A stretch of 64,000 nt of DNA from contig CAVQIM010000001.1 in the NCBI GenBank assembly GCA_963712595.1, positions 806,001 to 870,000 of the forward strand, written 5' to 3'. Positions within the stretch are counted from its first letter, which is position 1; each line of letters opens with the position of its first letter. The DNA comes from VRUE01 sp963712595. Lineage in GTDB: Bacteria > Actinomycetota > Thermoleophilia > Solirubrobacterales > 70-9. Position numbers and translations under genes: made by a program. The notes beneath the pieces were generated by a model. It was given only the letters and a program-made list of their open reading frames with translations, did no database searches and was not told where the DNA came from. Shown piece after piece: positions 41,514 through 50,481 of this stretch.

Positions 41514-43144
41514 CGCTTCGCCTTGCCTCGCTTTCGCTTTGGATTCGGAATCTTCACGTCGGCCGAGCGCGCGATCCCGATCATCTGGTCGTTGGTCAGG
41601 GTGTTGAGCAGGTCGTTGGAGACCCAGTAGGTGTTGTCTCCGCGGTGCCAGGCGACGATCGGCACCCTGTCGCCATCGACGAAGATGTCGTATTCGCGCC
41701 CGTTGATCGTCTTGGTAAGGCTCGGATTGTCCAGTATCGGGGGGTCGGACCAGCCCTGGATTCCCTGCACGCCGAAGTAGTGGACTCCGTCGGGGAGCGG
41801 CAGCTCGACCACCATCCGGTAGGCGCCATGCCGGTGGCCGTCCGGATCCTTGAAGTGATAGACGCGCGGATCCTGGATGTGTTCGTAAGGGTTGCTTTCG
41901 ACGTAGAAGGCGCCGGAGGGAAGCCGCGTCGGGAAGAAAACCGGAAAGCCCGAGCTGACCTTGCGAGCCACCGGCGCGGCCTCCAGCTCCCCGGCTTCCC
42001 GAGCCGGAACGAGGCCGTCGTCGCCGGGGGGCTTGGTCGGCCCGAGGTGGGGTTTTTGACCCTTCGCACCGGCCTTCTTCTTGCCCTTCCCCCCTGAGCC
42101 CTTTCGTGCCTGACTCGCCCGAGACGTGGAGTCTTCGAGCGAGCCCCGGGGCCCGCTGCTGGCTTCGATCCCGAGGAACTTGTCCACCGCGCCCTGGATC
42201 ATTTCCGGCGAGGCGTAGACGTAGCTGGGCCCGAGTTCAGCCGGGAAGTGGACCTCCTTGATCGCCGCGTTGCGGGAGGAGACGAAGAGCTTCAGCACGT
42301 CCAGCATCGTCTCCTTGTCGTTGATGTCAGACGTCGTGTACTCGGTGAAGATGTCGATCAGGTCGTTGCGGTCGAGGACGAGGTCGTCGATCGGCACCCG
42401 CTGGCGGGCGGCGCTGAGGAAGTCCTGTTGGCGGGCGGCGCGGACGAGGTCGGTGTCGGTGTGGCGATAGCGCACGTACTGCAGCGCCTTCTTCCCGCAG
42501 AGCAGCTGATAGCCGGGCTGCACGTTGATTTCGGCGTACTGAGCAGAGACCGGTACGCCGACGTTGGAGTGGTAGTAGCGCCGGTCGACGTCGACGTAGA
42601 CGCAGTTGATCGCGTCGACGGCGCGGACGAAGCCGAGGTAGTTGACGTTGACGACGTGGTTGATCGGCAGCCCGGTCAGTTCCTTGACCACTTGCAGGGT
42701 CAGTTTCGGGCCGCCGTAGGCGAAGGCGGCGTTGAACTTGTCGGTGCCGACCCCCGGGATTTCGACCTTGAGATCGCGCGGGATGGACATCAGCGCGATC
42801 GCGTTGCGGTTGGGGTCCAGGCGCAGCAGGATCGTCGTATCGGAGCGCCCGGGGTCGCCGGGTTCGCTCGCCCGCTTGTCGGAGCCGAGGATGAGGATGT
42901 TCTCCGGCTCGCCACCGCTGGTCTGGGTGATGAACTTCTCGACTTTGTTCTGCAGCACGTCGTTGTGCGAGAGCGCCTGAGCGATGCTGTCGATGTATCG
43001 GAGGATCACCGTTGCGGTCGCCGCCGCGGTGACGATGACGATGATCACGGAGCCCAGGGTGAAGCGCCACCAGAAGCGCTTGCGCTTCGGCGGCGCCTCG
43101 TGGTCGCCCGAGGGCGGCGGCTTGCTCAGTCCGGTCTCAGCCAC
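41510..43144 (-). CDS. LytR-CpsA-Psr (LCP) family cell-wall polymer ligase
   Basis: 544-residue membrane protein. A cytoplasmic Pro/Lys-rich N-terminus is followed by one transmembrane helix (about 28-49). The LCP domain (about 80-330) shows ILILGSDKR, RSDTTILLRLDPN, MSIPRDLKVEIPGVGTDKFNAAFAYGG and RYRHTDTDLVRAARQQDFL, whose Arg and Asp residues bind polyprenyl phosphate. A Lys/Gly-rich linker (about 350-385) leads to a second extracytoplasmic domain (about 395-530). The tail is basic (PKRKRGKAKR). LCP proteins transfer glycopolymers to peptidoglycan, consistent with the coupled ugd. Confidence 0.93.
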   Translation of the reverse strand: MAETGLSKPPPSGDHEAPPKRKRFWWRFTLGSVIIVIVTAAATATVILRYIDSIAQALSHNDVLQNKVEKFITQTSGGEPENILILGSDKRASEPGDPGRSDTTILLRLDPNRNAIALMSIPRDLKVEIPGVGTDKFNAAFAYGGPKLTLQVVKELTGLPINHVVNVNYLGFVRAVDAINCVYVDVDRRYYHSNVGVPVSAQYAEINVQPGYQLLCGKKALQYVRYRHTDTDLVRAARQQDFLSAARQRVPIDDLVLDRNDLIDIFTEYTTSDINDKETMLDVLKLFVSSRNAAIKEVHFPAELGPSYVYASPEMIQGAVDKFLGIEASSGPRGSLEDSTSRASQARKGSGGKGKKKAGAKGQKPHLGPTKPPGDDGLVPAREAGELEAAPVARKVSSGFPVFFPTRLPSGAFYVESNPYEHIQDPRVYHFKDPDGHRHGAYRMVVELPLPDGVHYFGVQGIQGWSDPPILDNPSLTKTINGREYDIFVDGDRVPIVAWHRGDNTYWVSNDLLNTLTNDQMIGIARSADVKIPNPKRKRGKAKR

Positions 43145-43150
43145 GGCAGC

Positions 43151-44236
43151 TCAGGCGGCGGGGGCCGGGATCGAGCGCAGGAAGGTGTCGAGCGCCTTCC
43201 GGTAGGTGTGCAGCGAGGAGATCGAGACCCACTCCTCGGGACCGTGGTGCCCTTCCCCCACGGGGCCGAACTCCACCGCCGGCACCCCTACGCGCAGGAA
43301 GGAGACCGCGTCCGAAGCGCCGTCGCGCCCGACGCTCATCGGCTCGCCGCCATGATGTGCCGCGACCGCCTCGGCCAGCGCCCGCACATAGCTGAGGTCG
43401 CGGGAGACCACCGCCGGCGGGCGGGTGAAGAGCGGCTCGACTTCCGCAGCTGCGGTTCCCCTGACCTGCTCCAGCAGCGAAGCCGGATCCTGGTCGGGCA
43501 GGTAGCGGATGTCGACGTCGATGGCGCATCGGTCGGGCACCTTGTTGAGCGCGTCGCCGCCCAGGATCCGGCCGAGGTTGATCGAGGGGCGGTCGAACAG
43601 CTCCGAGCTGTGCCGAGCGAAAGGTAGCGACTCGATGCTTCGGAAAACGTCGATCGCCCTCAACACCGCGTTGTCGCCAAGCCAGGGCGTGGCTCCATGG
43701 GCCGCGACCCCGCCGACCTGCACGCGCAGCGCCAGCACGCCCTTCGCCTCGACGCCGATGTGGAGATCGGTGGGCTCGCCGGTGATCGCGAAGTCGCCGG
43801 TGAAGCCGCTGTCGACGAGATGGTCGCTGCCGCGCTCCGCCTCCTCCTCGGACTCCTCGTCGCCGACGATGCCGAGGCGCACCCGCACCCGGTCCTGGTC
43901 CCGCATCGCCGCCGCGGTCACCAGCATCGCCGCCAGGGCACCCTTCATGTCGTAGGCGCCGCGGCCGTAGAGCCGGTCGCCCTCGACCCGGGGATCGAAC
44001 TGCCCCGGGCGACCGGGGACGACGTCGAGGTGGCCGTGCAGGACGATCGTCGGCGCGTTCTCGGGACCCACCTCCGCCCGCAGCACCGGCAGCCCCCGAA
44101 TCTCGTCGTGGGAAGCCTCGATCCCGCGCGCCTCCAACCACCCTTTGACGAAGCCCGCAGCTTCCAACACCGCCTCCGGCTCGGACGTGTCGTAAGCAAC
44201 CAACCGCGTCGCGAGTGCCACCAGCTCGTCACTCAT
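43151..44236 (-). CDS. M20 family metallopeptidase (ArgE/DapE-like)
   Basis: 361-residue zinc amidohydrolase. Zinc-binding motifs are VLHGHLDVVPG, YGRGAYDMKGALAAML, GDEESEEE and, near the end, GEGHHGPEEW, the usual ArgE/DapE/CPG2 set. An internal dimerisation domain begins LRVQVGGVAAHGATPWLGDNA. It begins the minus-strand run after element C and lies 6 bp before the LCP gene, so it may be cotranscribed. Assignment to lysine/DAP or arginine metabolism is open. Confidence 0.9.
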   Translation of the reverse strand: MSDELVALATRLVAYDTSEPEAVLEAAGFVKGWLEARGIEASHDEIRGLPVLRAEVGPENAPTIVLHGHLDVVPGRPGQFDPRVEGDRLYGRGAYDMKGALAAMLVTAAAMRDQDRVRVRLGIVGDEESEEEAERGSDHLVDSGFTGDFAITGEPTDLHIGVEAKGVLALRVQVGGVAAHGATPWLGDNAVLRAIDVFRSIESLPFARHSSELFDRPSINLGRILGGDALNKVPDRCAIDVDIRYLPDQDPASLLEQVRGTAAAEVEPLFTRPPAVVSRDLSYVRALAEAVAAHHGGEPMSVGRDGASDAVSFLRVGVPAVEFGPVGEGHHGPEEWVSISSLHTYRKALDTFLRSIPAPAA

Positions 44237-44316
44237 TGGCGCGCCTTTCGCGAACTCGCGACCAGCGCATCGGAGATTGACCCACCCAGGCTGGGGTCAA
44301 AGTCGGATGCGCCATC

Positions 44317-44436
44317 GGTGAGCGCGGGAGGGGTCAACTGCCTTCTCCCGGAGGCTCATGAATCCACAAATCGAATCGCAGAAAGCGATCTGCTGCGCGA
44401 CGGCCTCCGGGGGAGGGGCAGTTGACCCCTCTCACC
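44317..44436. repeat. Palindromic element C of a shared-core family
   Basis: Outer arms (about 44329-44355 with 44403-44430, extended by GGTGAG/CTCACC after a 6-nt bulge) form an imperfect stem. The right arm runs into the atpC stop codon. The loop retains CCAC, CGAA-CGC and GCGATCTGCTGCGCGACGGCC, matching the core of elements A and B. It follows the ATP synthase operon, in the 195-bp gap before the M20 peptidase gene. Confidence 0.8.
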
Positions 44437-44848
44437 CCTCGGCAATAGCCAGAAACGCTTCCGCCCGGTCCCGGTCCTTCTCGGCGCGAGCGCGAGCGCC
44501 GCTGCCCTCCTCGGACTCCGAGAGCCGCTGCTCGGCGTCGGCGAGCTGCTCTTTCAGCGTCGTCGCATCGAGCTCCTCCGGCGAGAGCACCTCCTCGACC
44601 AGCAGCTTGGCGTGGTTGCCGAACACCTGCAGCCAGCCGTGCGCCTGCGCATAGCGCACGGTCTCCTCGCCATCGCCACGAATCAGGCGCAGCTCCGTCG
44701 GCTGCAACGCCGCCAACAGCGGCGCGTGGTTGGCGAGGACGCCGAGCTCGCCGACCGCGGTGCGGGTCGAGACCTGGCGCACTTCGCCGCTGAAGACCTC
44801 CCCCTCCGGGGTGAGGACTTCGACGTCGACCATGTGCTCGGCAGCCAT
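44432..44848 (-). CDS. atpC: ATP synthase epsilon subunit
   Basis: 138-residue central-stalk subunit of F1. The N-terminal beta-sandwich shows VDVEVLTPEGEVFSGEVRQVSTRTAVGELGVLANHAPLLAAL, and two C-terminal helices carry QLADAEQRLSESEEG. It is the last gene of the operon, 7 bp after atpD. Its stop codon is covered by palindromic element C. Confidence 0.96.
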   Translation of the reverse strand: MAAEHMVDVEVLTPEGEVFSGEVRQVSTRTAVGELGVLANHAPLLAALQPTELRLIRGDGEETVRYAQAHGWLQVFGNHAKLLVEEVLSPEELDATTLKEQLADAEQRLSESEEGSGARARAEKDRDRAEAFLAIAEG

Positions 44849-44855
44849 CGGTCTC

Positions 44856-46283
44856 CTAGGCGGCCGCGGCCGCTCCGGCGCCCTCGGTCACCTGGTCGAT
44901 GCCGCCCTTCATGTAGAAGGCGCCCTCGGGCAGGTCGTCGTGGACGCCATCGAGGATCTCGCGGAAGCCGCGGACCGTCTCCCCCACCGGCACGTACTCG
45001 CCGCTGCGGCCGGTGAACTGCTCGGCGACGAAGAACGGCTGCGAGAGGAAACGCTCGATCTTGCGCGCGCGGGAGACCGTCTGCTTGTCCTCGTCGGAGA
45101 GCTCGTCGATGCCGAGGATGGCGATGATGTCCTGCAGCTCCTTGTAGCGCTGCAGCACCTCCTGCACCTCGGTCGCGGTGCGGTAGTGCTCCTCGCCGAC
45201 GACGTCGGGCTTGAGGATCGTCGAGGTCGAGTCGAGTGGGTCGACGGCCGGGTAGATCCCCTTCTCCGAGATCGCCCGGGAGAGGGTCGTGGTCGCGTTG
45301 AGGTGGGCGAAGACCGAGGCCGGAGCCGGGTCGGTGAGGTCGTCGGCGGGGACGTAGATCGCCTGCACCGAGGTCACCGAGCCGCGCTCGGTCGAGGTGA
45401 TCCGCTCCTGCAGTTCGCCCATCTCGGTCTCCAGCGTCGGCTGGTAGCCGACGGCCGAGGGCATGCGCCCGAGCAGGGCAGAGACCTCGGAGCCCGCCTG
45501 GACGAAGCGGAAGATGTTGTCGATGAAGAGCAGCACGTCCTGGCCACCCTGCTCGCGGAAGTATTCGGCCATGGTCAGGCCGGAAAGGGCGACGCGGAGG
45601 CGGGCTCCGGGGGGCTCGTTCATCTGGCCGAAGACGAGCATCGTCTTGTCGATGACGCCGGACTCCTTCATCTCGAGCCAGAGGTCGTTGCCCTCACGCG
45701 AGCGCTCGCCGACGCCGCAGAAGGCCGAGAGGCCTTCGTGCTCTTCGCCGATCGAACGAATGAGCTCCTGGATCAAGACGGTCTTGCCGACGCCGGCACC
45801 GCCGAAGAGCCCGACCTTGCCACCCTTGGCGTAGGGCGCGAGCAGGTCGATCACCTTGATCCCGGTCTCGAGGATCTCCTGAGTGGGAGCGAGGTCGGAG
45901 GCCGCGGGAGCCGAGCGGTGGATCGGCCAGCGCTCCTCGGTCTCAACCGGCTCGCCGAGGTCGATCGGCTCGCCGAGCAGGTTGAAGATGCGGCCAAGGG
46001 TGGCGTCGCCGACCGGAACCGAGATCGGGCCGCCGGTGTCGATCACCTTGTCGCCGCGCTGCAGGCCGTCGGTGGCGTCCATCGCGACGGTGCGGACCCG
46101 GTCGTCGCCGAGGTGCTGCTGCACCTCGCAGACCAGTTCGGTCGCCTCGTTGTCGGCGTCGCCGGCCATCTGGATCTTCACTGCCGAGTAGATCTCTGGC
46201 AGCTTGTCCGGGAAGACCGCGTCGACGACGACACCGGTCACCTGCTCGACTCGCCCTACGTTTGCTCCGTTGCTCTCAGACAT
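44856..46283 (-). CDS. atpD: ATP synthase beta subunit
   Basis: 475-residue catalytic F1 subunit. P-loop GGAGVGKTVLIQEL, the catalytic Glu region AFCGVGERSREGNDL, DVLLFIDNIFRF and the DELSD segment (DELSDEDKQTV) are present. It carries the nucleotide-exchange machinery that alternates with AtpA. It follows atpG by 26 bp. Confidence 0.98.
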   Translation of the reverse strand: MSESNGANVGRVEQVTGVVVDAVFPDKLPEIYSAVKIQMAGDADNEATELVCEVQQHLGDDRVRTVAMDATDGLQRGDKVIDTGGPISVPVGDATLGRIFNLLGEPIDLGEPVETEERWPIHRSAPAASDLAPTQEILETGIKVIDLLAPYAKGGKVGLFGGAGVGKTVLIQELIRSIGEEHEGLSAFCGVGERSREGNDLWLEMKESGVIDKTMLVFGQMNEPPGARLRVALSGLTMAEYFREQGGQDVLLFIDNIFRFVQAGSEVSALLGRMPSAVGYQPTLETEMGELQERITSTERGSVTSVQAIYVPADDLTDPAPASVFAHLNATTTLSRAISEKGIYPAVDPLDSTSTILKPDVVGEEHYRTATEVQEVLQRYKELQDIIAILGIDELSDEDKQTVSRARKIERFLSQPFFVAEQFTGRSGEYVPVGETVRGFREILDGVHDDLPEGAFYMKGGIDQVTEGAGAAAAA

Positions 46284-46309
46284 TGGTTCCTTTTCTCTGT
46301 TTCGCAGTC

Positions 46310-47230
46310 TTATCCAAGCGCCTCGGCGCCGGCGACGACCTCGAGGATCTCCTGGGTGATCTCGGCCTGCCTGACCCGGTTCATCTCCAGGGTCAGGTCG
46401 CCCATCATTTCTTCAGCGTTCTCCGCGGCGCTCCGCATCGCGGTCATCCGCGCTCCCAGCTCCGAGGCGGCGGACTCGAGCAGGGCCCGGTACACCGAGA
46501 TGTTCACGTACTCCGGGATCAGCTGTCCCAGCAGCTCCTCCGCCTCGGGCTCGTACTCCCAGACCGAGTGGCTGTGCGCCTTCTCGATCTCGCTTTCCTC
46601 GCCCTCCTCTTCCTCCTCCGCAACGCCCTCGCCGATCACGTCGGCCTGTTGCAGGGGAAGCAGGGTCTGCCGCCAGACGTGCTGGGTCAGCGGCGAGACG
46701 TAGCGGTTGTAGACCAGCTCGACCCGGTCGAGCTCACCGTCGACGTAGCGGGCGGTCAGCTCCTCGCCGATCTCGCGCGCGTTGGCGAAGCCGGGCCGGT
46801 CGGTGAAGCCGACATATGAAGTGCGTGGATCCTCTTTGCGGAAGGTCAGCGCCGAGACGCCCTTGCGGCCGACGGCGGAGAAAACCGCCTCCTTGCTCTG
46901 CTCGCGCAGCTCGCCCTTGAGTCGCAGACCGTCGCGGATGATGTTGGTGTTGAAGGCGCCGGCCAGGCCGCGGTCGCCGGTGATCAGGACGACGCCGACG
47001 CGCTTCTCGTCCTCGCGCTCTTCCAGCACCGGCACGCGCGGGATCCCGCCTGCCTGCTCGGCGGCACGGCGGGTGAGCTTGCGCATCGACTGGGCGTAGG
47101 GCCGCAGCTGCTCGATCCGCTGTTCGGCCCGGCGCAGGCGCGCCGCGGCGACCATCTCCATCGCCCGCGTGATCTTGTTGATGTTCTTGATCGACGCGAT
47201 GCGATTCTTGACGTCCTTCTGAGTGGCCAT
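46310..47230 (-). CDS. atpG: ATP synthase gamma subunit
   Basis: 306-residue rotor subunit. The N-terminal helix KDVKNRIASIKNINKITRAMEMVAAARLRRAEQ and the C-terminal helix MTAMRSAAENAEEMMGDLTLEMNRVRQAEITQEILEVVAGA are diagnostic. An acidic insertion (GVAEEEEEGEESEIEKAHS, around residues 203-221) extends it slightly beyond the E. coli length. It lies between atpA and atpD. Confidence 0.97.
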   Translation of the reverse strand: MATQKDVKNRIASIKNINKITRAMEMVAAARLRRAEQRIEQLRPYAQSMRKLTRRAAEQAGGIPRVPVLEEREDEKRVGVVLITGDRGLAGAFNTNIIRDGLRLKGELREQSKEAVFSAVGRKGVSALTFRKEDPRTSYVGFTDRPGFANAREIGEELTARYVDGELDRVELVYNRYVSPLTQHVWRQTLLPLQQADVIGEGVAEEEEEGEESEIEKAHSHSVWEYEPEAEELLGQLIPEYVNISVYRALLESAASELGARMTAMRSAAENAEEMMGDLTLEMNRVRQAEITQEILEVVAGAEALG

Positions 47231-47256
47231 GGGCGGGTACCGGCGTCAGCTGCGAG

Positions 47257-48900
47257 CTAGGCCGGGGTCGCCTCCTTCTCGGTCTCGGAAGCCTCGGCTT
47301 CGGCGGTGCGTGAGGGCTTGGCGCGCTCCTCCGCGGACTTGACCCGGTCCGACTCGCCCTTCTCGAGCGGGTCGCCGTGCTCGTCGAAGTCGGGGCCAAA
47401 GTCGTCGACGAACTCGGCGATAGCCTTACCCAGCTCCTCCTCGTCGGCCTCCTCGAGCTTGCCGGTATCGCCGATCCGCTGCAGCAGGTCGGCCTTCTCG
47501 GCGTGCAGGCGGATCTTCAAGTCGCCGAGGAACTCGCCGACGCGATCGGTGTTGATCCGGTCGAGGTAGCCACCGGTGCCCGAGTAGATCGCCGCCACCT
47601 GGTCGGCGACCCCGAGCGGCTCGCGCTCTTTCTGCTTGAGCAGCTCGACCAGCCGTTCGCCGCGGTTCAGCGTCTTCTGGGTCTCGGGATCGAGCTCGGA
47701 GCCGAACTGTGCGAAGGCCTCGAGGTCACGGTACTGGGAGAGGTCGAGGCGCAGCTTGCCGGCGACCTTCTTCATCGCCTTGGTCTGCGCGTTGCCGCCC
47801 ACCCGCGAGACCGAGATGCCGACGTTGATCGCCGGGCGGACGCCCGAGTAGAAGAGGTCGGACTCGAGGAAGATCTGACCGTCGGTGATCGAGATCACGT
47901 TGGTCGGGATGTAGGCGGAGACGTCGGAGGCCTGGGTCTCGATGATCGGCAGCGCCGTCAGCGAGCCGCCGCCGAGGTCGTCGTTGAGCTTGACCGCCCG
48001 CTCCAAGAGGCGGGAGTGCAGGTAGAAGACGTCACCGGGGTAGGCCTCGCGTCCCGGCGGGCGCCGCAGCAGCAGCGACATCTGGCGGTAGGCGTAGGCG
48101 TGCTTGGTGAGGTCGTCGTAGACGCAGAGGGCGGCCTTGCCGTTGTAGAGGAAGTGCTCGCCCATCGCGCAGCCCGCGTAGGGAGCGATGAACTTGATCG
48201 GCGCCGCCTCGTCGGCGGGAGCGGCGACGATGATCGTGTTCTCCATCGCGCCGTTCTCCTCCAGCACCTGCTTCAGCTGGACCACGGTGGACATCTTCTG
48301 CCCGATCGCGACGTAGATGCAGACCATGTCCTTGTCGCGGTTGTTGATGATCGTGTCGATCGCGATCGCCGTCTTGCCGGTCTGGCGATCGCCGATGATC
48401 AGCTCTCGCTGGCCGCGGCCGATCGGGATCATCCCGTCGATCGACATCAGCCCGGTCTGCACCGGTTCGGTGACCGGCTGGCGCTGGACCACACCCGGGG
48501 CCTTGAACTCGGCCGGGCGGGTCTGCGTCGTCGCCACCTCGCCGGCGTCGTCGAGCGGGCGGCCGAGCGGATCGACCATGCGGCCGAGCAGCTCGTCGCC
48601 GACCGGGATCCGCAGCAGGTGGCCGGTGCGCTTGACCGTGTCGCCCTCGACCACCTTGTCCCACTCGCCGAAGAGGACGGCTCCGACGTTGTCCTCCTCG
48701 AGGTTGAGCGCGAGGCCGGTGACGCCGTGCGGCAGGTCCAGCATCTCCAGCGCCATGCAGTTGTCGAGGCCGTGGATGCGAGCGATCCCGTCGGCGACCG
48801 AGAGCACGGTGCCGACCTCGGCAAGGTCAGCGGATTCCGTGTCCAGTCCCTCGATCCTCTCGCGGAGGATCGATGCGATCTCGTCGGGCTTGATGTCCAT
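47257..48900 (-). CDS. atpA: ATP synthase alpha subunit
   Basis: 547-residue non-catalytic F1 nucleotide-binding subunit. GDRQTGKTAIAIDTI is the P-loop, GQKMSTVVQLKQVLEENGAM follows, and SVSRVGGNAQTKAMKKVAG is the conserved signature. The C-terminus has an extra charged, Glu/Lys/Ser-rich tail of about 35 residues (ESDRVKSAEERAKPS...), as in several actinobacteria. It is separated from atpH by 157 bp, an unusually long gap within this operon. Confidence 0.98.
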   Translation of the reverse strand: MDIKPDEIASILRERIEGLDTESADLAEVGTVLSVADGIARIHGLDNCMALEMLDLPHGVTGLALNLEEDNVGAVLFGEWDKVVEGDTVKRTGHLLRIPVGDELLGRMVDPLGRPLDDAGEVATTQTRPAEFKAPGVVQRQPVTEPVQTGLMSIDGMIPIGRGQRELIIGDRQTGKTAIAIDTIINNRDKDMVCIYVAIGQKMSTVVQLKQVLEENGAMENTIIVAAPADEAAPIKFIAPYAGCAMGEHFLYNGKAALCVYDDLTKHAYAYRQMSLLLRRPPGREAYPGDVFYLHSRLLERAVKLNDDLGGGSLTALPIIETQASDVSAYIPTNVISITDGQIFLESDLFYSGVRPAINVGISVSRVGGNAQTKAMKKVAGKLRLDLSQYRDLEAFAQFGSELDPETQKTLNRGERLVELLKQKEREPLGVADQVAAIYSGTGGYLDRINTDRVGEFLGDLKIRLHAEKADLLQRIGDTGKLEEADEEELGKAIAEFVDDFGPDFDEHGDPLEKGESDRVKSAEERAKPSRTAEAEASETEKEATPA

Positions 48901-48957
48901 CTAGTGGTCGTCTCCTTGATCGCGGCCGCTGCAAACCGGCGCATTTCGTCGTCCTCG

Positions 48958-49009
48958 CCCAATCGCCTCGCTCACGCACCCGAAAAGTGCGCTCGCTTCG
49001 CCGATTGGG
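48958..49009 (-). repeat. Hairpin in the atpH-atpA gap
   Basis: CCCAATCG (48958-48965) pairs with CGATTGGG (49002-49009); inside, CGCAC and GTGCG form a smaller stem round CCGAAAA. It sits in the only sizeable internal gap of the atp operon (48901-49057), where it could affect relative expression of F1 or message stability. No open frame of note is seen in the gap. Confidence 0.5.
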
Positions 49010-49057
49010 CTGCGTCCTAGAACTGCTTGGTTTTCACGGCCGTTCGTCATTCAATCT

Positions 49058-49591
49058 CTACGCCGCCTGGGCGACGCTCTTTCGAAGTTTCTCCAAGCGA
49101 CTGCGGATGCTCGCGTCGAGCACCTTGTTGCCGACCTGCAAGACGATGCCACCGAGGATCTCGGCGTCGACGCGGCTGGACAGATCGACCTTCTGGCCCG
49201 TCTGCCGCTCAATCTCCTCGCCGACCTTCTCTACTACCGCCGGCTCCAGCGTGACCGCACTGGTCACGGTCACGTCGATGCGCTTGTTCTCATGCTTCCA
49301 GAGCTCGTCGAGCTGGCGGCGGATGCGGAAGATCTCCGGCATCCGCTGCTTCTCGATCAGCAGCTCGAGGAAGTTGAGCAGCTCCACATCGGCGTCGCTG
49401 ACTGCGCGCGTCAGGCCCGCCACCTTCTCCGCTGAGGAGAAGTAGGGGCTGAAGAAGAAGACCTGCAGCTCACGGTTGGCTTCAACCGCATCGACGAACT
49501 GGCCTAGCTCATCGCGAATCGCGTCGAGCTTGCCCTTCTCCTTGGCCACGTCGAAGAGGGCCTCGGCGTATACGCGAGCTGCTTCCTGCAT
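49058..49591 (-). CDS. atpH: ATP synthase delta subunit
   Basis: 177-residue peripheral-stalk subunit, the OSCP homologue. YAEALFDVAKEKGKLDAIRDEL at the N-terminus and the C-terminal VDLSSRVDAEILGGIVLQVGNKVLDASIRSRLEKLRKSV are typical. It overlaps atpF by one base. It is a separate gene, not the AtpF-AtpH fusion found in mycobacteria. Confidence 0.96.
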   Translation of the reverse strand: MQEAARVYAEALFDVAKEKGKLDAIRDELGQFVDAVEANRELQVFFFSPYFSSAEKVAGLTRAVSDADVELLNFLELLIEKQRMPEIFRIRRQLDELWKHENKRIDVTVTSAVTLEPAVVEKVGEEIERQTGQKVDLSSRVDAEILGGIVLQVGNKVLDASIRSRLEKLRKSVAQAA

Positions 49592-50184
49592 CAGTTCCTC
49601 GACTCCTCCGCTCCGGAAAGGGCGGTGAAATCGACCTCGCTCAGCGCCTCCTCGACGAGGCGGCGTTGGTCCTCCTCGCTGAGCGACTTGCGGGTGACCT
49701 TCTCGGTCGCCAGCACGGTGAGGTCGGCGACCTCCTTGCGGATCTGGTCAAGCGAGCGGCGGGTGGCTGCGTCGATCTCGCGTTGCGCAGCTGCGACGAG
49801 CTCCTCGCCCCTCTCCTTGCCGGCGGTCTTCGCCTCGGCCTCGGCGGTTTCCGCCGCTTTGCGGGCACGGGCCATGATGTCGTCGGCTTGCTCGCGGGCC
49901 TCCTCGAGGCGCCCGCGGTACTCGGCGAGCAGCTCGTCGGACTCCTTGCGCTGGCGTTCTGCCGCCTCGATCGACTCGCTGATCGTCTTTGCGCGCTTAT
50001 CCAGTGCCTCCTGGATCTTCGGGAAGGCGACCTTGCTCAGCACCCACATCGTGAAGAGGAAGAGCACCAGCGTCCAGATCATCAGGCCGAGGCCCGGCGA
50101 GACCAGGAAGCTGCCGCCGCCTTCCTCCCCCGACGCCTCGGCGGCGAGCGGGATCAGACCGGCTATGTGGCCAAAGAGCTCCAC
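49591..50184 (-). CDS. atpF: ATP synthase b subunit
   Basis: 197-residue stator subunit. One N-terminal membrane helix (about 28-48, LGLMIWTLVLFLFTMWVLSKVAF) is followed by a long charged coiled coil rich in Glu, Ala and Arg. The family motif at the membrane exit (FPKIQEALDKRAKTISESIEAAE) is clear. It lies 9 bp after atpE. Confidence 0.96.
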   Translation of the reverse strand: MELFGHIAGLIPLAAEASGEEGGGSFLVSPGLGLMIWTLVLFLFTMWVLSKVAFPKIQEALDKRAKTISESIEAAERQRKESDELLAEYRGRLEEAREQADDIMARARKAAETAEAEAKTAGKERGEELVAAAQREIDAATRRSLDQIRKEVADLTVLATEKVTRKSLSEEDQRRLVEEALSEVDFTALSGAEESRN

Positions 50185-50193
50185 GCGATCGAC

Positions 50194-50460
50194 CTAGAGG
50201 AAGAAGGCGATCAGGCCGAAGATGAAGGTGTAGAAGGCCACGGCCTCGGTGAGCGCGAAGCCGAGCCAGCGGATGCTCTGCAGCTCGTCTTTCATCTCGG
50301 GCTGGCGGGCAACGGACTCGATCTCCTTGCCGAAGATGATTCCGATGCCGATGCCGGCACCGATCGAGCCGAGGCCGGCACCGACGCCCAGGGCGATCGC
50401 CTTACCGGCGGCTTCGATCCCTTCGTCTGAGATCGCGGCGGCAACTGGGGACAGGTCCAT
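50194..50460 (-). CDS. atpE: ATP synthase c subunit
   Basis: 88-residue proteolipid of the Fo rotor ring. Two membrane helices flank a polar loop with RQP (52-54). Helix 1 is glycine-rich (GVGAGLGSIGAGIGIG), and the ion-binding Glu72 lies in FALTEAVAFY. The sequence around Glu72 fits proton rather than sodium coupling, by inference. Between atpB and atpF. Confidence 0.97.
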   Translation of the reverse strand: MDLSPVAAAISDEGIEAAGKAIALGVGAGLGSIGAGIGIGIIFGKEIESVARQPEMKDELQSIRWLGFALTEAVAFYTFIFGLIAFFL

Positions 50461-50481
50461 TTGAGGTAGCGCTCCTTTTCT

